Below, piece after piece: positions 16,546 through 26,278 of a stretch of 64,000 bases of DNA (its first letter is position 1; every line of letters starts with the position of its first letter). Under the pieces are notes generated by a model, which did no database searches, was not told the origin of the DNA, and saw only the letters and a program-made list of their open reading frames with translations. The stretch covers positions 62,001-126,000 of the forward strand of contig CAWDKH010000009.1 in NCBI GenBank assembly GCA_963802905.1, given 5' to 3'. Source of the stretch: DASQFQ01 sp963802905 (GTDB lineage: Bacteria; Actinomycetota; Thermoleophilia; Solirubrobacterales; Solirubrobacteraceae). A program made the position numbers and the translations under genes.

Positions 16546-17521
16546 GCTGGAGCGGCGCCTCGCCCGCTCGAGCGCGCGCCACGCCGGGCTGGTGGTGGCG
16601 GTGCGCTCGCCGCGGGTCGAGGGCGCCTGGCATCGCGGGCACGTGCCGGACGGGCCGCGGTCGATCTTCGAGATCGGCTCGATCACGAAGGTCTTCACCG
16701 CCACGTTGCTGGCCGAGATGGCGCGCGAGGGGCTCGTCGCGCTCGACGACCCGGTGCAGAAGTGGTTGCCCGAAGGCGTGCGGATGCCGTCACGCGGGCG
16801 GGAGATCACGCTCGAGGACCTGAGCACGCACCGCTCGGGCCTCCCGCGGCTGCCGAAGGGGCTGCTGCTGTCCGCGCTGACGCGCGACCGAGGCGACCCG
16901 TACGCGCGGCTCGACCCGGCGCGGCTGGAGGCGGCGATCCCGGTGACGCGGCCGCGGAAAGCGCCCGGTGAGCGCTTCCACTACTCCAACTACGCCGTCG
17001 GGCTGCTCGGCTACCTGCTGGCACGGCGCGCTGGGACGTCGTACGAGCGGCTCGTGCGGACGCGGATCTGCGAGCCGCTCGGGCTCCCCGACACGTGGGT
17101 CCAGACGCCGGTGGCCGACCGCGGGCGCGTGGCGACGCCGCACGACCGGTGGCGGCGCGAGGTCGGGCACTGGCACCTCGCCGCCCTGGCCGGCGCGGGC
17201 GGCCTGCGCTCGACGGCGCCCGACCTGCTCGCGTTCCTCGCCCATCACGCGCGCGGCGAGGGTGCGACGCGAGAGACGCAGCGGCCGCGCGCTGACGCCG
17301 GACGGGCCAAGATCGGGCTCGGCTGGTTCATCCTGCCGGCGGGGACCCGCTTCCCGATCCGCCGGCTGGAGACCGAGGTCCTGTTCCACGAGGGTGGCGT
17401 GGGCGGCTTTCGCACGTTCGCGGCGGTCGTGCCCTCGACGGGCGCCTCGGCGGTCGTGCTCGCCAACCAGGTGCGGAGCGTCACCCGGCTGGGGTGGGAG
17501 GTCATGCGGCAGGTGGTGTGA
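16508..17521 (+). CDS. Serine hydrolase, class C beta-lactamase/penicillin-binding-protein type
   Basis: A 337-residue protein with the class C/DD-peptidase motifs: Ser58-I-T-Lys61 (FEIGSITKVF), the YSN motif in HYSNYAVGLLGY at about 165, and an HEGG motif (VLFHEGGVGGF) near residue 293 replacing KTG. No signal peptide is seen, so it may act in the cytoplasm as an esterase or peptidase rather than as an antibiotic-resistance enzyme. The GTG start at 16508 lies within the preceding gene; no better start was found before the conserved region. It overlaps the convergent tag gene by 20 bases. Confidence 0.86.
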   Translation: MSTTSGSRSSSTELERRLARSSARHAGLVVAVRSPRVEGAWHRGHVPDGPRSIFEIGSITKVFTATLLAEMAREGLVALDDPVQKWLPEGVRMPSRGREITLEDLSTHRSGLPRLPKGLLLSALTRDRGDPYARLDPARLEAAIPVTRPRKAPGERFHYSNYAVGLLGYLLARRAGTSYERLVRTRICEPLGLPDTWVQTPVADRGRVATPHDRWRREVGHWHLAALAGAGGLRSTAPDLLAFLAHHARGEGATRETQRPRADAGRAKIGLGWFILPAGTRFPIRRLETEVLFHEGGVGGFRTFAAVVPSTGASAVVLANQVRSVTRLGWEVMRQVV

Positions 17522-18065
17522 AGGCTGCGCGGTCGCGCTCGCACGGCTCGCGGGCGTCGCAGCCGGGCAGGTGATCGTTGACGAGCCCCATCGCCTGCAT
17601 GAACGCGTAGACGGTGGTCGGGCCGACGAAGCGCCAACCGCGGCGCTTGAGCTCCTTGGCCAGGGGAGTGGGGTCGTCATAACTCCAGACGAAGCGGGCG
17701 AGCGAGCCCTCGGCCGCGACGAGCTCTATCGCGCGCTGGGCGTTGTTGATCGTCGCCTCGATCTTGCCGCGGTGGCGGATGATCCCGGCGTCCTGAAGCA
17801 GGCGCTCGACGTCGTCGTCGGTGTACGCGGCGACCGTCTTGAAGTCGAAGCCGGCGAACGCGGCGCGGAAGTTCTCGCGCTTGCGCAGGATCGTCAGCCA
17901 CGAGAGGCCGGACTGGAAGCCCTCGAGGCAGAGCTTCTCGAACAGCCGCACGTCGTCACCGACCGGGCGGCCCCATTCCTCGTCGTGGTAGACGCGGTAG
18001 TCGGGGGTGGAGTCGCCCCAGGCGCAGCGCACGACACCGTCGTCGCCGCGCGCGAGGCCCTCCAT
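17502..18065 (-). CDS. tag: DNA-3-methyladenine glycosylase I
   Basis: A 187-residue base-excision enzyme removing 3-methyladenine. Signatures: N-terminal RCAWGDSTPDYRVYHDEEWG with the zinc Cys and His, EKLCLEGFQSGLSW with the catalytic Glu and Trp region, helix-hairpin motif RRGWRFVGPTTVYAFMQAMG, and the C-terminal NDHLPGC giving the other zinc ligands. All expected motifs are present and the length is normal. The ATG at 18065 overlaps the stop of the upstream hydrolase gene by one base, so the pair is likely one operon. Confidence 0.93.
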   Translation of the reverse strand: MEGLARGDDGVVRCAWGDSTPDYRVYHDEEWGRPVGDDVRLFEKLCLEGFQSGLSWLTILRKRENFRAAFAGFDFKTVAAYTDDDVERLLQDAGIIRHRGKIEATINNAQRAIELVAAEGSLARFVWSYDDPTPLAKELKRRGWRFVGPTTVYAFMQAMGLVNDHLPGCDAREPCERDRAAFTPPAA

Positions 18066-18919
18066 CAGCGGGTCGCGGCGGTCCGCGGGTCGCGCACGCC
18101 GTCGAGCGCGGCGAGCAGCTGGACGTTGAACTCGTCCGCCTTGACGATGACCGCGCCGTGGTCGCCGTGGACCTCGTAGACGGGCGCGCGCATGGCGGCG
18201 GCGAGCGCGCGCTGCTTGGACGGCGGGACCGCGGTGTCCTGCGTGGTGACGATGACGGCGCCGGGAGCGTCGATGCCGGCGATCCAGGCGGTCGAGTCGT
18301 AGCGGCCGAGCTCGCGGCCGGCCTCGGCGAGGTCGACCGAGTTGCCGCGGGAGAGCTCCGCCGCGACCCAGGTGGTGATCGCCGACTGCGGGAAGCCCGC
18401 CGCCTTGAGGCCGCGCTGCCACAGCTTCTCGGGCGCGAGGCCGAGCGCGAGCCGGAGCGCGGCCATCGTGCGCCAGAAGGTCTTCATCCGCGGGCCGCTC
18501 CAGTCCATCGCGGTCGCGCCGAGGACCACGCCGGCGACGAGCTGCGGGTGGTCGCGGGCGAGCAGCGAGGTGATCGGGCCGCCCATGCTGTAGCCGACGG
18601 CCATCACCGGCTGGACCTTCAGGTGGGCGAGCAGCGCCGCGACGTCGTCGGCGCAGGCCTTGAGCGTGAACGGCTCCGGGGTCCGGATGCCGCGCCCGTG
18701 GCCGCGGTGGTCGAGCGCCAGCACGCGGTAACCAGCCTCGATCAGCGCGTCGTAGTTGCGGTACCAGTTGAGGTCGGCGCTGAACATCCAGCCGTGCAGG
18801 AGCAACACAGGCGGCCCCTCGCCGCCGCTGTCGCGCACGAATAGCTCGCCGCGTCCGGGGACGTGGATGACCGTGCCGGTCGGGAGCGGGATCGGAGGTT
18901 CGGGGACCCAGTTCGGCAT
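18065..18919 (-). CDS. Alpha/beta hydrolase
   Basis: A 284-residue alpha/beta-hydrolase. Motifs: VLLLHGWMFSADLNW (oxyanion loop), DHRGHGRG, the nucleophile elbow GYSMGG at about 118-123, an acid in TTQDTAV and the C-terminal His in HGDHGAVIV. A complete triad is therefore available, unlike the hydrolase at 2971. The substrate is unknown; the short lid and sequence style suggest an esterase or peptidase-like enzyme. It is the first gene of a two-gene operon with tag. Confidence 0.87.
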   Translation of the reverse strand: MPNWVPEPPIPLPTGTVIHVPGRGELFVRDSGGEGPPVLLLHGWMFSADLNWYRNYDALIEAGYRVLALDHRGHGRGIRTPEPFTLKACADDVAALLAHLKVQPVMAVGYSMGGPITSLLARDHPQLVAGVVLGATAMDWSGPRMKTFWRTMAALRLALGLAPEKLWQRGLKAAGFPQSAITTWVAAELSRGNSVDLAEAGRELGRYDSTAWIAGIDAPGAVIVTTQDTAVPPSKQRALAAAMRAPVYEVHGDHGAVIVKADEFNVQLLAALDGVRDPRTAATR

Positions 18920-19015
18920 GCGGCGGCAGCCTAGCTACCGACGTGGCTCTGGGGGTCGGGTAGGGTCGGCAGCGGACGGGCGCGCCGCCCCGTCATCCAC
19001 TGACGGGAGCCCGCC

Positions 19016-20842
19016 TTGTTCGGCAGAACGCTGGTCGTCGCCTGTGTCCTCGCCGGACTCGGCGCAAACCTCGCGCCCGCGGCGTCGGTGAGCGCGAAGC
19101 GCTGCAAGTCGTCCCAGGTCAAGACGAAGCTCACGATCGTCAAGACCAAGGGTCACAAGCGGCACCGCGCGACCGTCTGCCTGCCGCGCCGGGTCAAGCG
19201 CCCGGCGTCGCCGGCGGCCGCGCTGCGCCAGGCGCGGGCGATCGCGCTCAAGCGCGCGCCGAAGCAGATCAAGCGCCTGCTGCGCAAGAAAGCCCCGCGC
19301 CGGGTCCGCGCCGCCGCCAAGATCACCGACCGCGCGCTGCTGCGCGGGCTGAATCCGCTGGCGCAGGCGGCCAGGATCACCCACGAGAGCGATACCCAGA
19401 CGCTGCGGGGCGGCCCGCCCGGCACGACCACCGTCCAACACCGCGAGGCCACCGGCTGGGACGACGAGGAGCCCGAGCCCGGGGTCGAGGCCACCGTGGC
19501 GATCGACACCACCAGCACGCGCATCGGCGGGGTGGCGTCGAGCAAGTCGACCCGCGCCAAGCTCGTGCGGAGGATGTCGCGCTGCCCCGACGCGAGCGGG
19601 ATCGGTAACGGGATCCTCACCTACACCCAGAGCGAGAAGCAGTTGGTCAACCAGCCAAACGGCGGCACGGCGTCGAAGGAGGAGCGCTTCGAGTTCGACT
19701 CCAAGGTCCTCGTGCACTTCAACGACGAGGCCCATGTCAGCTCGGTCGAGGTGGTCGGCACCTGGAAGTGGTCGAGCGAGTCGCGGGTGTCGGATCGCCG
19801 GATCCGGCTCGACGCGGTCGGCGGCGGCATCTCCGGCAACCCTTCGCCTGAGGGCAGGCTCGCGGGCTTCAACAGCACCGTCACCAACGCGACGAGCCCG
19901 GGGCTCGCGATCTTCGGCCCGCTCTTCTCCGTCCTCGCGAGCGAGATTCCGAAGGGGTTCATCTCCGAGCTCGTGTCAGAGGCGCAGAAGCGGGCCGTGG
20001 GCGGTCGCTGCGCCCGGCTCGTCCCGGAGCCCGTGACGGTGCGCGTGAAGCCCAGGCAGACGGTCGAGCTCACCAGCGGCCTCGTCGACTTCGACTCCGC
20101 GCCGCTCCCGGGCACGGTCAAGGCCACGGCGGCGAAGGCGACCGTCACGGCGCAGGCCGAGGCCGACCCGACGGCGCGCTTCACCTACACGGCGCTCTCG
20201 GCGGTGCCGCCGGGCCGCACCGACACGGTCACGCTCAAGCACGTCTCCAAGCGCGGGCGCGCTTCCGACAAGACGGTCACCGTGATCTACGACGATCCGC
20301 CGCCGCCACCGCTCCCGAACGCATACGCCGGCACGATCTCCGGCACCTGGGACAGCGCGTCCTTCGGGGAGGAGCACTGGACGTACACGGGCAACGTCAG
20401 ACTCGCCTATGCCGGCGACGAGCCCGCGCCCCCGCCCGGCGGCCCGCCGGACCGCTACCGCCGGTTCACCGTGACGACCGGCAGCGCGCAGGTGTCGATG
20501 ACGGCGACGTTCTCGGACGGGTGCGGCGTCGAGGGCTCCGCGAGCGTGACGATCGATCCGGGTGATCAGAGCGGCTACCTGAGCGTGCAGGCGACGCAGA
20601 AGCCGGCCTACCTCATCGGCATCCAGAGTCGCGGCAAGTCGATCACCGTCACGCGGACGGGGGCCGCCGATAGTTGCGACGCCGGCGAGACCACGACCTA
20701 TCCCGTGCCGGGGATCTGGGCGCAGACGCAGTCCGCGCACACGTCGGCGTCCTCGACCCTGGCGGACTCCGAGGACGACTCGACGCCCCAGACGCCGTTC
20801 GACTACGACACCGTCTCGACCTGGAGCCTCGCGCCGGCGTGA
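19016..20842 (+). CDS. Large secreted protein of unknown function
   Basis: A 608-residue exported protein. A signal peptide (RTLVVACVLAGLGANLAPAA) is followed by a very basic stretch to about 110 (many KR/RR pairs), a beta-rich region, an Ig-like segment (TVRVKPRQTVELTSGLVDF) at about 345-425, a proline hinge (DDPPPPPLPN) and a C-terminal beta domain (GTISGTWDSASFGEEHWTY) to the end. Several scattered cysteines could pair. The start is TTG 19016 with CGGGAG about 6 bases before it. No named family was recognised. A wall-associated or adhesive role is conceivable but unsupported. Confidence 0.75.
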   Translation: MFGRTLVVACVLAGLGANLAPAASVSAKRCKSSQVKTKLTIVKTKGHKRHRATVCLPRRVKRPASPAAALRQARAIALKRAPKQIKRLLRKKAPRRVRAAAKITDRALLRGLNPLAQAARITHESDTQTLRGGPPGTTTVQHREATGWDDEEPEPGVEATVAIDTTSTRIGGVASSKSTRAKLVRRMSRCPDASGIGNGILTYTQSEKQLVNQPNGGTASKEERFEFDSKVLVHFNDEAHVSSVEVVGTWKWSSESRVSDRRIRLDAVGGGISGNPSPEGRLAGFNSTVTNATSPGLAIFGPLFSVLASEIPKGFISELVSEAQKRAVGGRCARLVPEPVTVRVKPRQTVELTSGLVDFDSAPLPGTVKATAAKATVTAQAEADPTARFTYTALSAVPPGRTDTVTLKHVSKRGRASDKTVTVIYDDPPPPPLPNAYAGTISGTWDSASFGEEHWTYTGNVRLAYAGDEPAPPPGGPPDRYRRFTVTTGSAQVSMTATFSDGCGVEGSASVTIDPGDQSGYLSVQATQKPAYLIGIQSRGKSITVTRTGAADSCDAGETTTYPVPGIWAQTQSAHTSASSTLADSEDDSTPQTPFDYDTVSTWSLAPA

Positions 20843-20852
20843 CCTGGCTACC

Positions 20853-21710
20853 GTGCGTGGGGTGGTGACGCCGAACACGTTCGAGGGAGCGCGGCTGGAC
20901 CGCGCCACGATGCGGCGGCGGGATCCGGAGTGGGTGGCGGCCCGGCTGGCGGATGAGTCGAGCCGGGCGGTGGTGGCGGGGCCGGATGCGGTGCTGGTCG
21001 ACGGCGACCGGCTGGCCCTGGTGCCGCTCGACGGGCTGCCGTCGCCGCTGCTGCTGGGCGTGCAGGACGGGCGGGCGCTGTTCGCCGCCGACGGCGAGGG
21101 GCGCGACGATCTCGTGTCCGTGCGCGAGATCGCGCCGGAGCTGGCGCAGGACGAGGGCGGGCTGCTCGCCTACGCGGCGGCGCTGCTGAACTGGCACCGG
21201 CGGCACGGGTTCTGCAGCGTCTGCGGTACGGCGAGCGAGATCCGCGAGGGCGGGCTGCTGCGCGTCTGCCCGGCGTGCGGCGCCGAGCACCATCCGCGCA
21301 CCGATCCGGTCGTGATCATGCTCGTCGTCGACGAGGAGCGCGATCGCGTGCTGCTCGGGCGGCAGCCGTCCTGGCCGGACGGCAGGTACTCGGCGCTGGC
21401 GGGGTTCGTCGAGCCGGGCGAGTCGCTGGAGGACGCGGTCGCTCGCGAGGTCTTGGAGGAGTCGGGAGTGGTGGTGACGGGCGCGCGTTATGTGTCCTCG
21501 CAGCCGTGGCCGTTCCCGAGCTCGCTGATGCTCGGGTTCGAGGCGCTGTACGTGCGCGGCGATGCGGTCGCGGCCGACGGCGAGCTCGACGACGCGCGCT
21601 GGTTCACGCGGACCGAGCTGCTCGACGCGGCCGCCGAGCGGGGCGCGCTGCGGCTGCCGCCGGCGCTGGCGATCGCGCGGCGGCTGATCGACGGCTGGCT
21701 GGCGCGATGA
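20853..21710 (+). CDS. nudC: NAD(+)/NADH diphosphatase (Nudix, NudC)
   Basis: A 285-residue Nudix hydrolase cleaving NAD(H), and in other bacteria removing NAD caps from RNA. Zinc ribbon: FCSVCG and VCPACG. The Nudix box follows the GX5EX7REUXEEXGU pattern (GFVEPGESLEDAVAREV then LEESGV), and the family-specific SQPWPFPSS motif that defines NADH pyrophosphatases is present. The N-terminal region is short but typical. The start is GTG 20853, ten bases after the previous stop. The stop overlaps the next gene (ATGA). Confidence 0.95.
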   Translation: MRGVVTPNTFEGARLDRATMRRRDPEWVAARLADESSRAVVAGPDAVLVDGDRLALVPLDGLPSPLLLGVQDGRALFAADGEGRDDLVSVREIAPELAQDEGGLLAYAAALLNWHRRHGFCSVCGTASEIREGGLLRVCPACGAEHHPRTDPVVIMLVVDEERDRVLLGRQPSWPDGRYSALAGFVEPGESLEDAVAREVLEESGVVVTGARYVSSQPWPFPSSLMLGFEALYVRGDAVAADGELDDARWFTRTELLDAAAERGALRLPPALAIARRLIDGWLAR

Positions 21711-22078
21711 TCTCCGCCGAGGCGCTGCGCTCCTGGTGCCTCGAGCGGCCGGGGGTGACCGAGGAGATGCCGTTCGGGCCGATCACGACGGTCTTCAAGG
21801 TCGAGGGCAAGGTGTTCGCGTTGAGCGCGCTCGACCGCACGCCGCTCGAGATCTCGCTGAAGTGCGAGCCCGACCTGGCCGAGGCGCTGCGTCGCGACCA
21901 CGAGGCGGTGCGGCCCGGCTACCACCTCAACAAGCGCCACTGGAACACCGTCCTGTGCGACGGCTCGCTGCCGGATCAGATGATCATCGACATGGTCGAG
22001 GACTCCTACGACCTCGTGGTCGAGGGGCTGCCGAAGCGTGTGCGCGACGCGCTGGGCTGGTCGCCTTCGGAGGCTTAG
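21707..22078 (+). CDS. MmcQ/YjbR family protein
   Basis: A 123-residue protein of the MmcQ/YjbR family, with a 'double-wing' fold related to DNA-binding proteins. Family-like segments: WCLERPGVTEEMPFG, VFKVEGKVFALSAL, ISLKCEPDLAEALR, RPGYHLNKRHWNTV and the C-terminal DSYDLVVEGLPKRVRDAL. The molecular role is unknown. It overlaps nudC by 4 bases and is convergent with the recombinase gene, overlapping it by 4 bases. Confidence 0.9.
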   Translation: MISAEALRSWCLERPGVTEEMPFGPITTVFKVEGKVFALSALDRTPLEISLKCEPDLAEALRRDHEAVRPGYHLNKRHWNTVLCDGSLPDQMIIDMVEDSYDLVVEGLPKRVRDALGWSPSEA

Positions 22079-23064
22079 AAGTCCAACCCGTGAGTCGGGT
22101 GCTCGCGGAAGGCAGCGCGCGCCCGGTCGTACATGCGGGTGGTGTCGCTGGAGGAGTGGCGGGCGGCGTCCTGGACCGCGACCAGCGACACGCCGCGGTC
22201 GAGCAGCATCGTCACGAACGTGTGGCGCAGCTTGTGCGGGCCGACGCCCTCGACCTGGTCATCACCGTCCCCGACCAGTCCCGCGTGCTCGGCGAGGCCA
22301 CCGAGCAGCCGGTAGATCGCCTGACGGTTGAACGGCACCAGCGGGGCCGGGGAGCCGCCGCGCAGGCGCCGGCCGTCCTGCCGGCGGAAGATCGGCCCCG
22401 AGGAGCGCGTCCCGACGGTCGCCAGCACCGCCCGCTCGGTGCGCTCGTTCAACGCGACCTCGACCTCCTTGCCGCCCTTGCCGCGCACCACCAGCGAATG
22501 CCCGCCGACCTCACGGCGGAGATGCTCGACGTCGGCGGCGCACACCTCGGAAACGCGCAGGCCGTTGAGCACCAGCAGGCACACGATCGCTTCGTCCTGG
22601 GGGCCGCGCTCGGTCGCGGTGGCCAGCAGCCGGCGCACCTGCGCCTCGGAGATCGCGCGGCCGCGCGGGTCACGACGCACCCGCGGGCCCTTCACACCGG
22701 CAGCGGGCGAGCCGGGGATCACCCGTCGCTCGCTCAGATAGTTGTAAAACGCGCGGACCGCTGAGAGCTTCCGCGCGACCGTGGCCGGCTGGTAGCGGGG
22801 CCGGCCGTTCGTCGCCGGCTTGCCTTCGGCGTCGACCGGCTCGGCCAGCCAGTTGCGGTAGCGGTCGATGTCCGGCCGGGCGGCGTCACGCGGATGCTTG
22901 CCGCGGTCGCCGATCCAGCGCAGGAAGATCACCAGGTCGCCGGCGTAGCTCTCGCGCGTGCGCGGCGACAGCTGCGACGCCAGGAAATCGTCGAGCAGCC
23001 CGGCGAACTCGGCGTCGGGGGCGAGGTCGACAGGGTTGGCAGCCACGAACGTCGCATTCCCCAC
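22075..23064 (-). CDS. Tyrosine recombinase/integrase (XerC/D-like)
   Basis: A 329-residue site-specific recombinase. The N-terminal SAM-like core-binding domain spans about 18-115 (LDDFLASQLSPRTRESYAGD) and the catalytic domain about 135-320. The catalytic set is complete: Arg in NGLRVSEVC, Lys in GKGGKEVEV, HKLRHTF, His in DAARHSSSDTT and the nucleophile Tyr in TRMYDRAR. GTG 23064 is chosen because AGGAG lies 11 bases upstream; the open frame to 23169 would overlap the neighbouring remnant and encodes no family sequence. It lacks the extended arm-binding domain of phage integrases. No attachment site or tRNA is visible nearby. Confidence 0.88.
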   Translation of the reverse strand: MGNATFVAANPVDLAPDAEFAGLLDDFLASQLSPRTRESYAGDLVIFLRWIGDRGKHPRDAARPDIDRYRNWLAEPVDAEGKPATNGRPRYQPATVARKLSAVRAFYNYLSERRVIPGSPAAGVKGPRVRRDPRGRAISEAQVRRLLATATERGPQDEAIVCLLVLNGLRVSEVCAADVEHLRREVGGHSLVVRGKGGKEVEVALNERTERAVLATVGTRSSGPIFRRQDGRRLRGGSPAPLVPFNRQAIYRLLGGLAEHAGLVGDGDDQVEGVGPHKLRHTFVTMLLDRGVSLVAVQDAARHSSSDTTRMYDRARAAFREHPTHGLDF

Positions 23065-23125
23065 AGGGGCTCGGACTCCTGCTTGTCTCCCGAACCCGCA
23101 TTCTGTCCAGAAGGGATGCGCGAGA

Positions 23126-23334
23126 TCAGGGCGCGTCTGCGTCGTACTCGTGCAGCCCGAGCAGCACACCCGCTGGGTCGGTGACGTAGGAGCCTCTGCC
23201 GACGCCGGGGATCGTGAACGGCTCGACGACCACGGTGCCGCCGGCGTGCTCGAGGGATTCGCGGAGCGATGCGATCGAGTCGACGCGGATGATCGGGACG
23301 GTGCGCGGCTGGCCGTCGCGGGACTGCAGCAGCG
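23126..23334 (-). pseudogene. C-terminal half of a VOC/glyoxalase-like protein (remnant)
   Basis: Directly after the LuxR-type gene's stop the minus strand encodes about 68 residues resembling the second half of a VOC domain: IRVDSIASLRESLEHAGGTV, EPFTIPGVGRGSYVTDPAG and LLGLHEYD. No ATG, GTG or TTG start is found before the conserved part, and the first half of the domain is absent, because upstream sequence is the LuxR HTH. It therefore looks like a truncated remnant, possibly left by a rearrangement next to the recombinase gene 61 bases downstream. Confidence 0.5.
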
Positions 23335-26278
23335 TTATGAACCCTGTTCGGCCCCGGCCAGCGCGGCGAGCTCCGTCCGGTTGGCCACGCCGAGCTTCCC
23401 GTAGACGTGCGAGAGGTGGGTCTTGACCGTGCTGCGGCTCATGAACAGCCGGGCGCCGATCTCGGGGTTCGTGAGCCCCTCGACCGCCAGCCGGACGACC
23501 TCGCGCTCGGCGGTCGTGAGGCTTTCCCAGCCGGAGTCGGGCCGGCGGCGGGATCCGCGGGCGCGGCGGGCGTACTCCGCCGCCTCCTCCAGCGACAGCG
23601 CCGCGCCCTCGCGCCACGCCTCCGCCAGGCGAGCGTCGTCGCGTGGCTCGGCCGCACCCGCCGGCAGACCCATCTCCGCTCGTGCGGCGGCCGCCGCGCC
23701 CAGCAGCCGCGCGTCAGACCCCGTCCCGAGCGCCTCCAGACTCTCGACCAGCCCCAGCCGGAGCCCGTGATCGGCCCGGATCGCCAGCGCCTCGTGGTGC
23801 AGCCCCTGCTCGGCGAGCGCGTCGGCGAGCACGGCGGGCATGTCGCGCTCGCGGGCCAGCTCGACCGCCCGCGCCGCGACCGCGTCCGCCTCCGACTCCC
23901 GCCCAACGCGCCGCAACGCCGTCGCCAGCGGCGGCATCGCGCGGACGGCCAGGTACGTGGGCGACCCGCCGTCGGTCGAGGCGGCCTCGGCCGAGAGCCA
24001 GCGGAACGCCGCCTCGGGATCGCCCGCCCACAGGTGCAGCAGCCCCAGCGCGCGGCCCACCTCGGGCAGGAACGGCGCCGCACCCTCGCCCTCCAGCAGC
24101 GGCAGCACCGGCGCGAGCGCGGCCAGCCCGGCCGGCACGTCGCCGGCCGCGCCCAGCGCGAGCGCCAGCGCGCTGCGGCCCATCCCGATCCGCAGGTGGT
24201 CGGCCAATGGCGCCGCCGTCGCCACCGACCGCTCCGCGAGCTCGCGCGCGCCCGCGAGATCGCCCGTCAACCGCGCGCTGCCGGACCAGAACGCCAGCGC
24301 CGTCGAGCCCACGCCGCGCTCCCCGCGCGCCACCAGTGCCTCAGCGGCCTCGCTCAGCAGCGCCACCGCCTCGGCGTGCTCGTCGCGCAGGTGGCAGAGG
24401 ATCCCCCGCAGCGCGCGCCCCGCCTCGACCACGAACCCCGCGCCCGACCGCACAGCCAGCCGCTCCGCCTCGAGTGATGTCTCGCGCGCTCCGTCGATGT
24501 CGGTGTAGAAGCGCCCGACCGCGGCGAGCGCGAGGCACAGCGCGAGCAGCGCCTCGTCGCCGTGCTCACGCGCGAGCTCCGCCGCGCGGCTCGCCGCGTC
24601 GAGCTCGACGTCCAGCGGCCCGGCCGTATCCGCCACCAGCGCCATCCCGACGAGCAGCCGCGCCTGCAAGACCGTTCGCTCGTCCGGCGCCCGCGCGATC
24701 GCTCGCCGCAGCACGTCCATGCCCTCGCGGCCCTGCCGCAGCAGGTGCCACAGCCACGGCAGCTCGGCGGCGAGCTCGCGCGCCCGCGTCGGGTCCTCTG
24801 CCTCGAGCCCGTGCTCGATCGCGGCCCGCAGGTTGTCGTGATCGCGCGCGAGCACCGACCGCCAGCGGTCCTTGTCGCGCTCGAGCTCCGGAGCCAGCTC
24901 CCGCACGCGCGTGAGCCGGTAGTCGAGGTGGACGGTCGGCCGCCTCGGCCCGCTCGCCCGCCGCGCGCAGGCGATCGTCGGCGTACTGCCGGATCGTCTC
25001 CGGCAGCCGGAAGCGCTCGCCATCCGCGACCACCAGCGACTTGTCGACGAGCCGCGCGAGCGCGCCCACGGCGTCCTCCTCCGCGCACACGGCCCGCGCC
25101 GCGTCCAGGTCGAAGCCGCCCACGAACACCGCCAGCCGGCGGAACACGGCGCGGTCGACGTCGTCGAGCAGCTCGTGGCTCCACGCCATCGACGCGAGCA
25201 GGCTCGCGTGCCGCGCCACGGCGTCGCGCGGGCTGCGCACCAGCAGCGCGAAGCGGTCGTCGAGACCCGACTCGATCTGGCGCGGCGTCAGCGTCCGCGC
25301 CCACGCCGCGGCGAGCTCGAGCGCCAGCGGCGACCCGTCGAGCCGCGAGCACATCGAGACGATCGCCGCGTCGGCCTCCTCGTCGAGCGCCAGGTCGGGC
25401 TGCAGCTGCGCGGCCCGCTCGAGGAACAGCGCCCGCGCGTCTTCAGGCGGCAGCGGCGAGAGCCGCCACACCGTCTCGTCGGTCAGCCCGAGCGGCTCGC
25501 GGCTGGTGGCGACGATCGCCACCTCCGGGCACGCCCGCAGGCAGTCGGCCACCTCGGCGGCCGCGTCGAGCACGTGCTCGCAGTTGTCGAGGCACAGCAG
25601 CAGCCGCCGCCCCGCGAGCTGGGAGCGCAGCGAGGCGGCCTCGCCGCGCGCCGGGTCGACGAGCACGCCGGTCGCCTCCGCCACCGCGCTGCCGACCTGC
25701 TGCGGATCCGCGAGCGCCCCGAGCTCGACCCACCACACCCCGTCGGGCCAGCGGCCGGCCTGCTCAGCCGCGAGCTGGCCCAGCAGCCGCGTCTTCCCGC
25801 TCCCGCCCGGGCCGGCGATCGTCAGCAGCCGCGCGCCGGCCACGCGGGCGTGCAGGTCGGCGAGCTCCGCCTCGCGCCCGACGAACGTCGTCGGCCGGCT
25901 CGGGAGGTTGTTCGGCGTCGCGTCGAGCGAGCGCGGCGGCGGCCCGTCCTCGAGCGCAAACACCCGCAGCGGCGGCGAGAGATCCCGCAGCCGGTGCAGC
26001 CCGAGGTCGTGCAGCTCCGGGCCGTCCGCCGCGGCCGCGGCGGAGACGAGCGTCTGCCCGGGGTTGGCGATCTCGCGCAGCCGCAGCGCGCGGGACACGC
26101 CCGGCCCGGCGAACCCCTCCCACGCCTCGCCGGAGTGGATCGCGAGCCGGGCCTCAGGGTCGCCCCGCCGCGCGGCCACCGCCGCCGCCAGTGCCTCAGC
26201 AACGGCCGGGAAGGCGGTCACGCCGGCGTCGCTCGCCAGGAACGTGGCCAAGGTCACCCACCGGATCTTGACGGACAT
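23335..26278 (-). pseudogene. LuxR-family ATPase regulator (frameshifted, cyclase-like N-terminus)
   Basis: A large regulator of roughly 980 codons split by one +1 frame change near 24930. Order: degenerate adenylyl-cyclase-like N-terminus (about 1-110), NB-ARC-like ATPase with Walker A GPGGSGKTRLL and Walker B LLLCLDNCEH, winged-helix region (ETIRQYADDRLRAAGERA), TPR-like repeats, and a C-terminal LuxR HTH (LTTAEREVVRLAVEGLTNPE). At the break the frame gives AADR followed, one base on, by HLDYRLTRVREL; deleting one base restores continuity. The cyclase segment lacks the front half with the metal Asp. It is divergent from a RibD-C gene across a 13-bp inverted repeat covering its start. This is either a pseudogene or a sequencing indel. 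Confidence 0.8.

Noticed and set aside
16508..17521. Antibiotic-resistance beta-lactamase
   Set aside because: No signal peptide and an HEGG third motif; a general serine hydrolase is more likely.
23065..23169. Longer N-terminus for the tyrosine recombinase
   Set aside because: No conserved residues, overlap with the VOC remnant, and a good AGGAG precedes the GTG at 23064.
22075..23334. Prophage or integrative element around the recombinase
   Set aside because: No phage, conjugation or cargo genes and no att-like direct repeats were seen; neighbours are ordinary chromosomal genes.
25241..25262. Possible third copy of the 39-bp repeat (GCGAAGCGGTCG)
   Set aside because: Only about a dozen bases resemble it and they fit ordinary LuxR-gene coding sequence.
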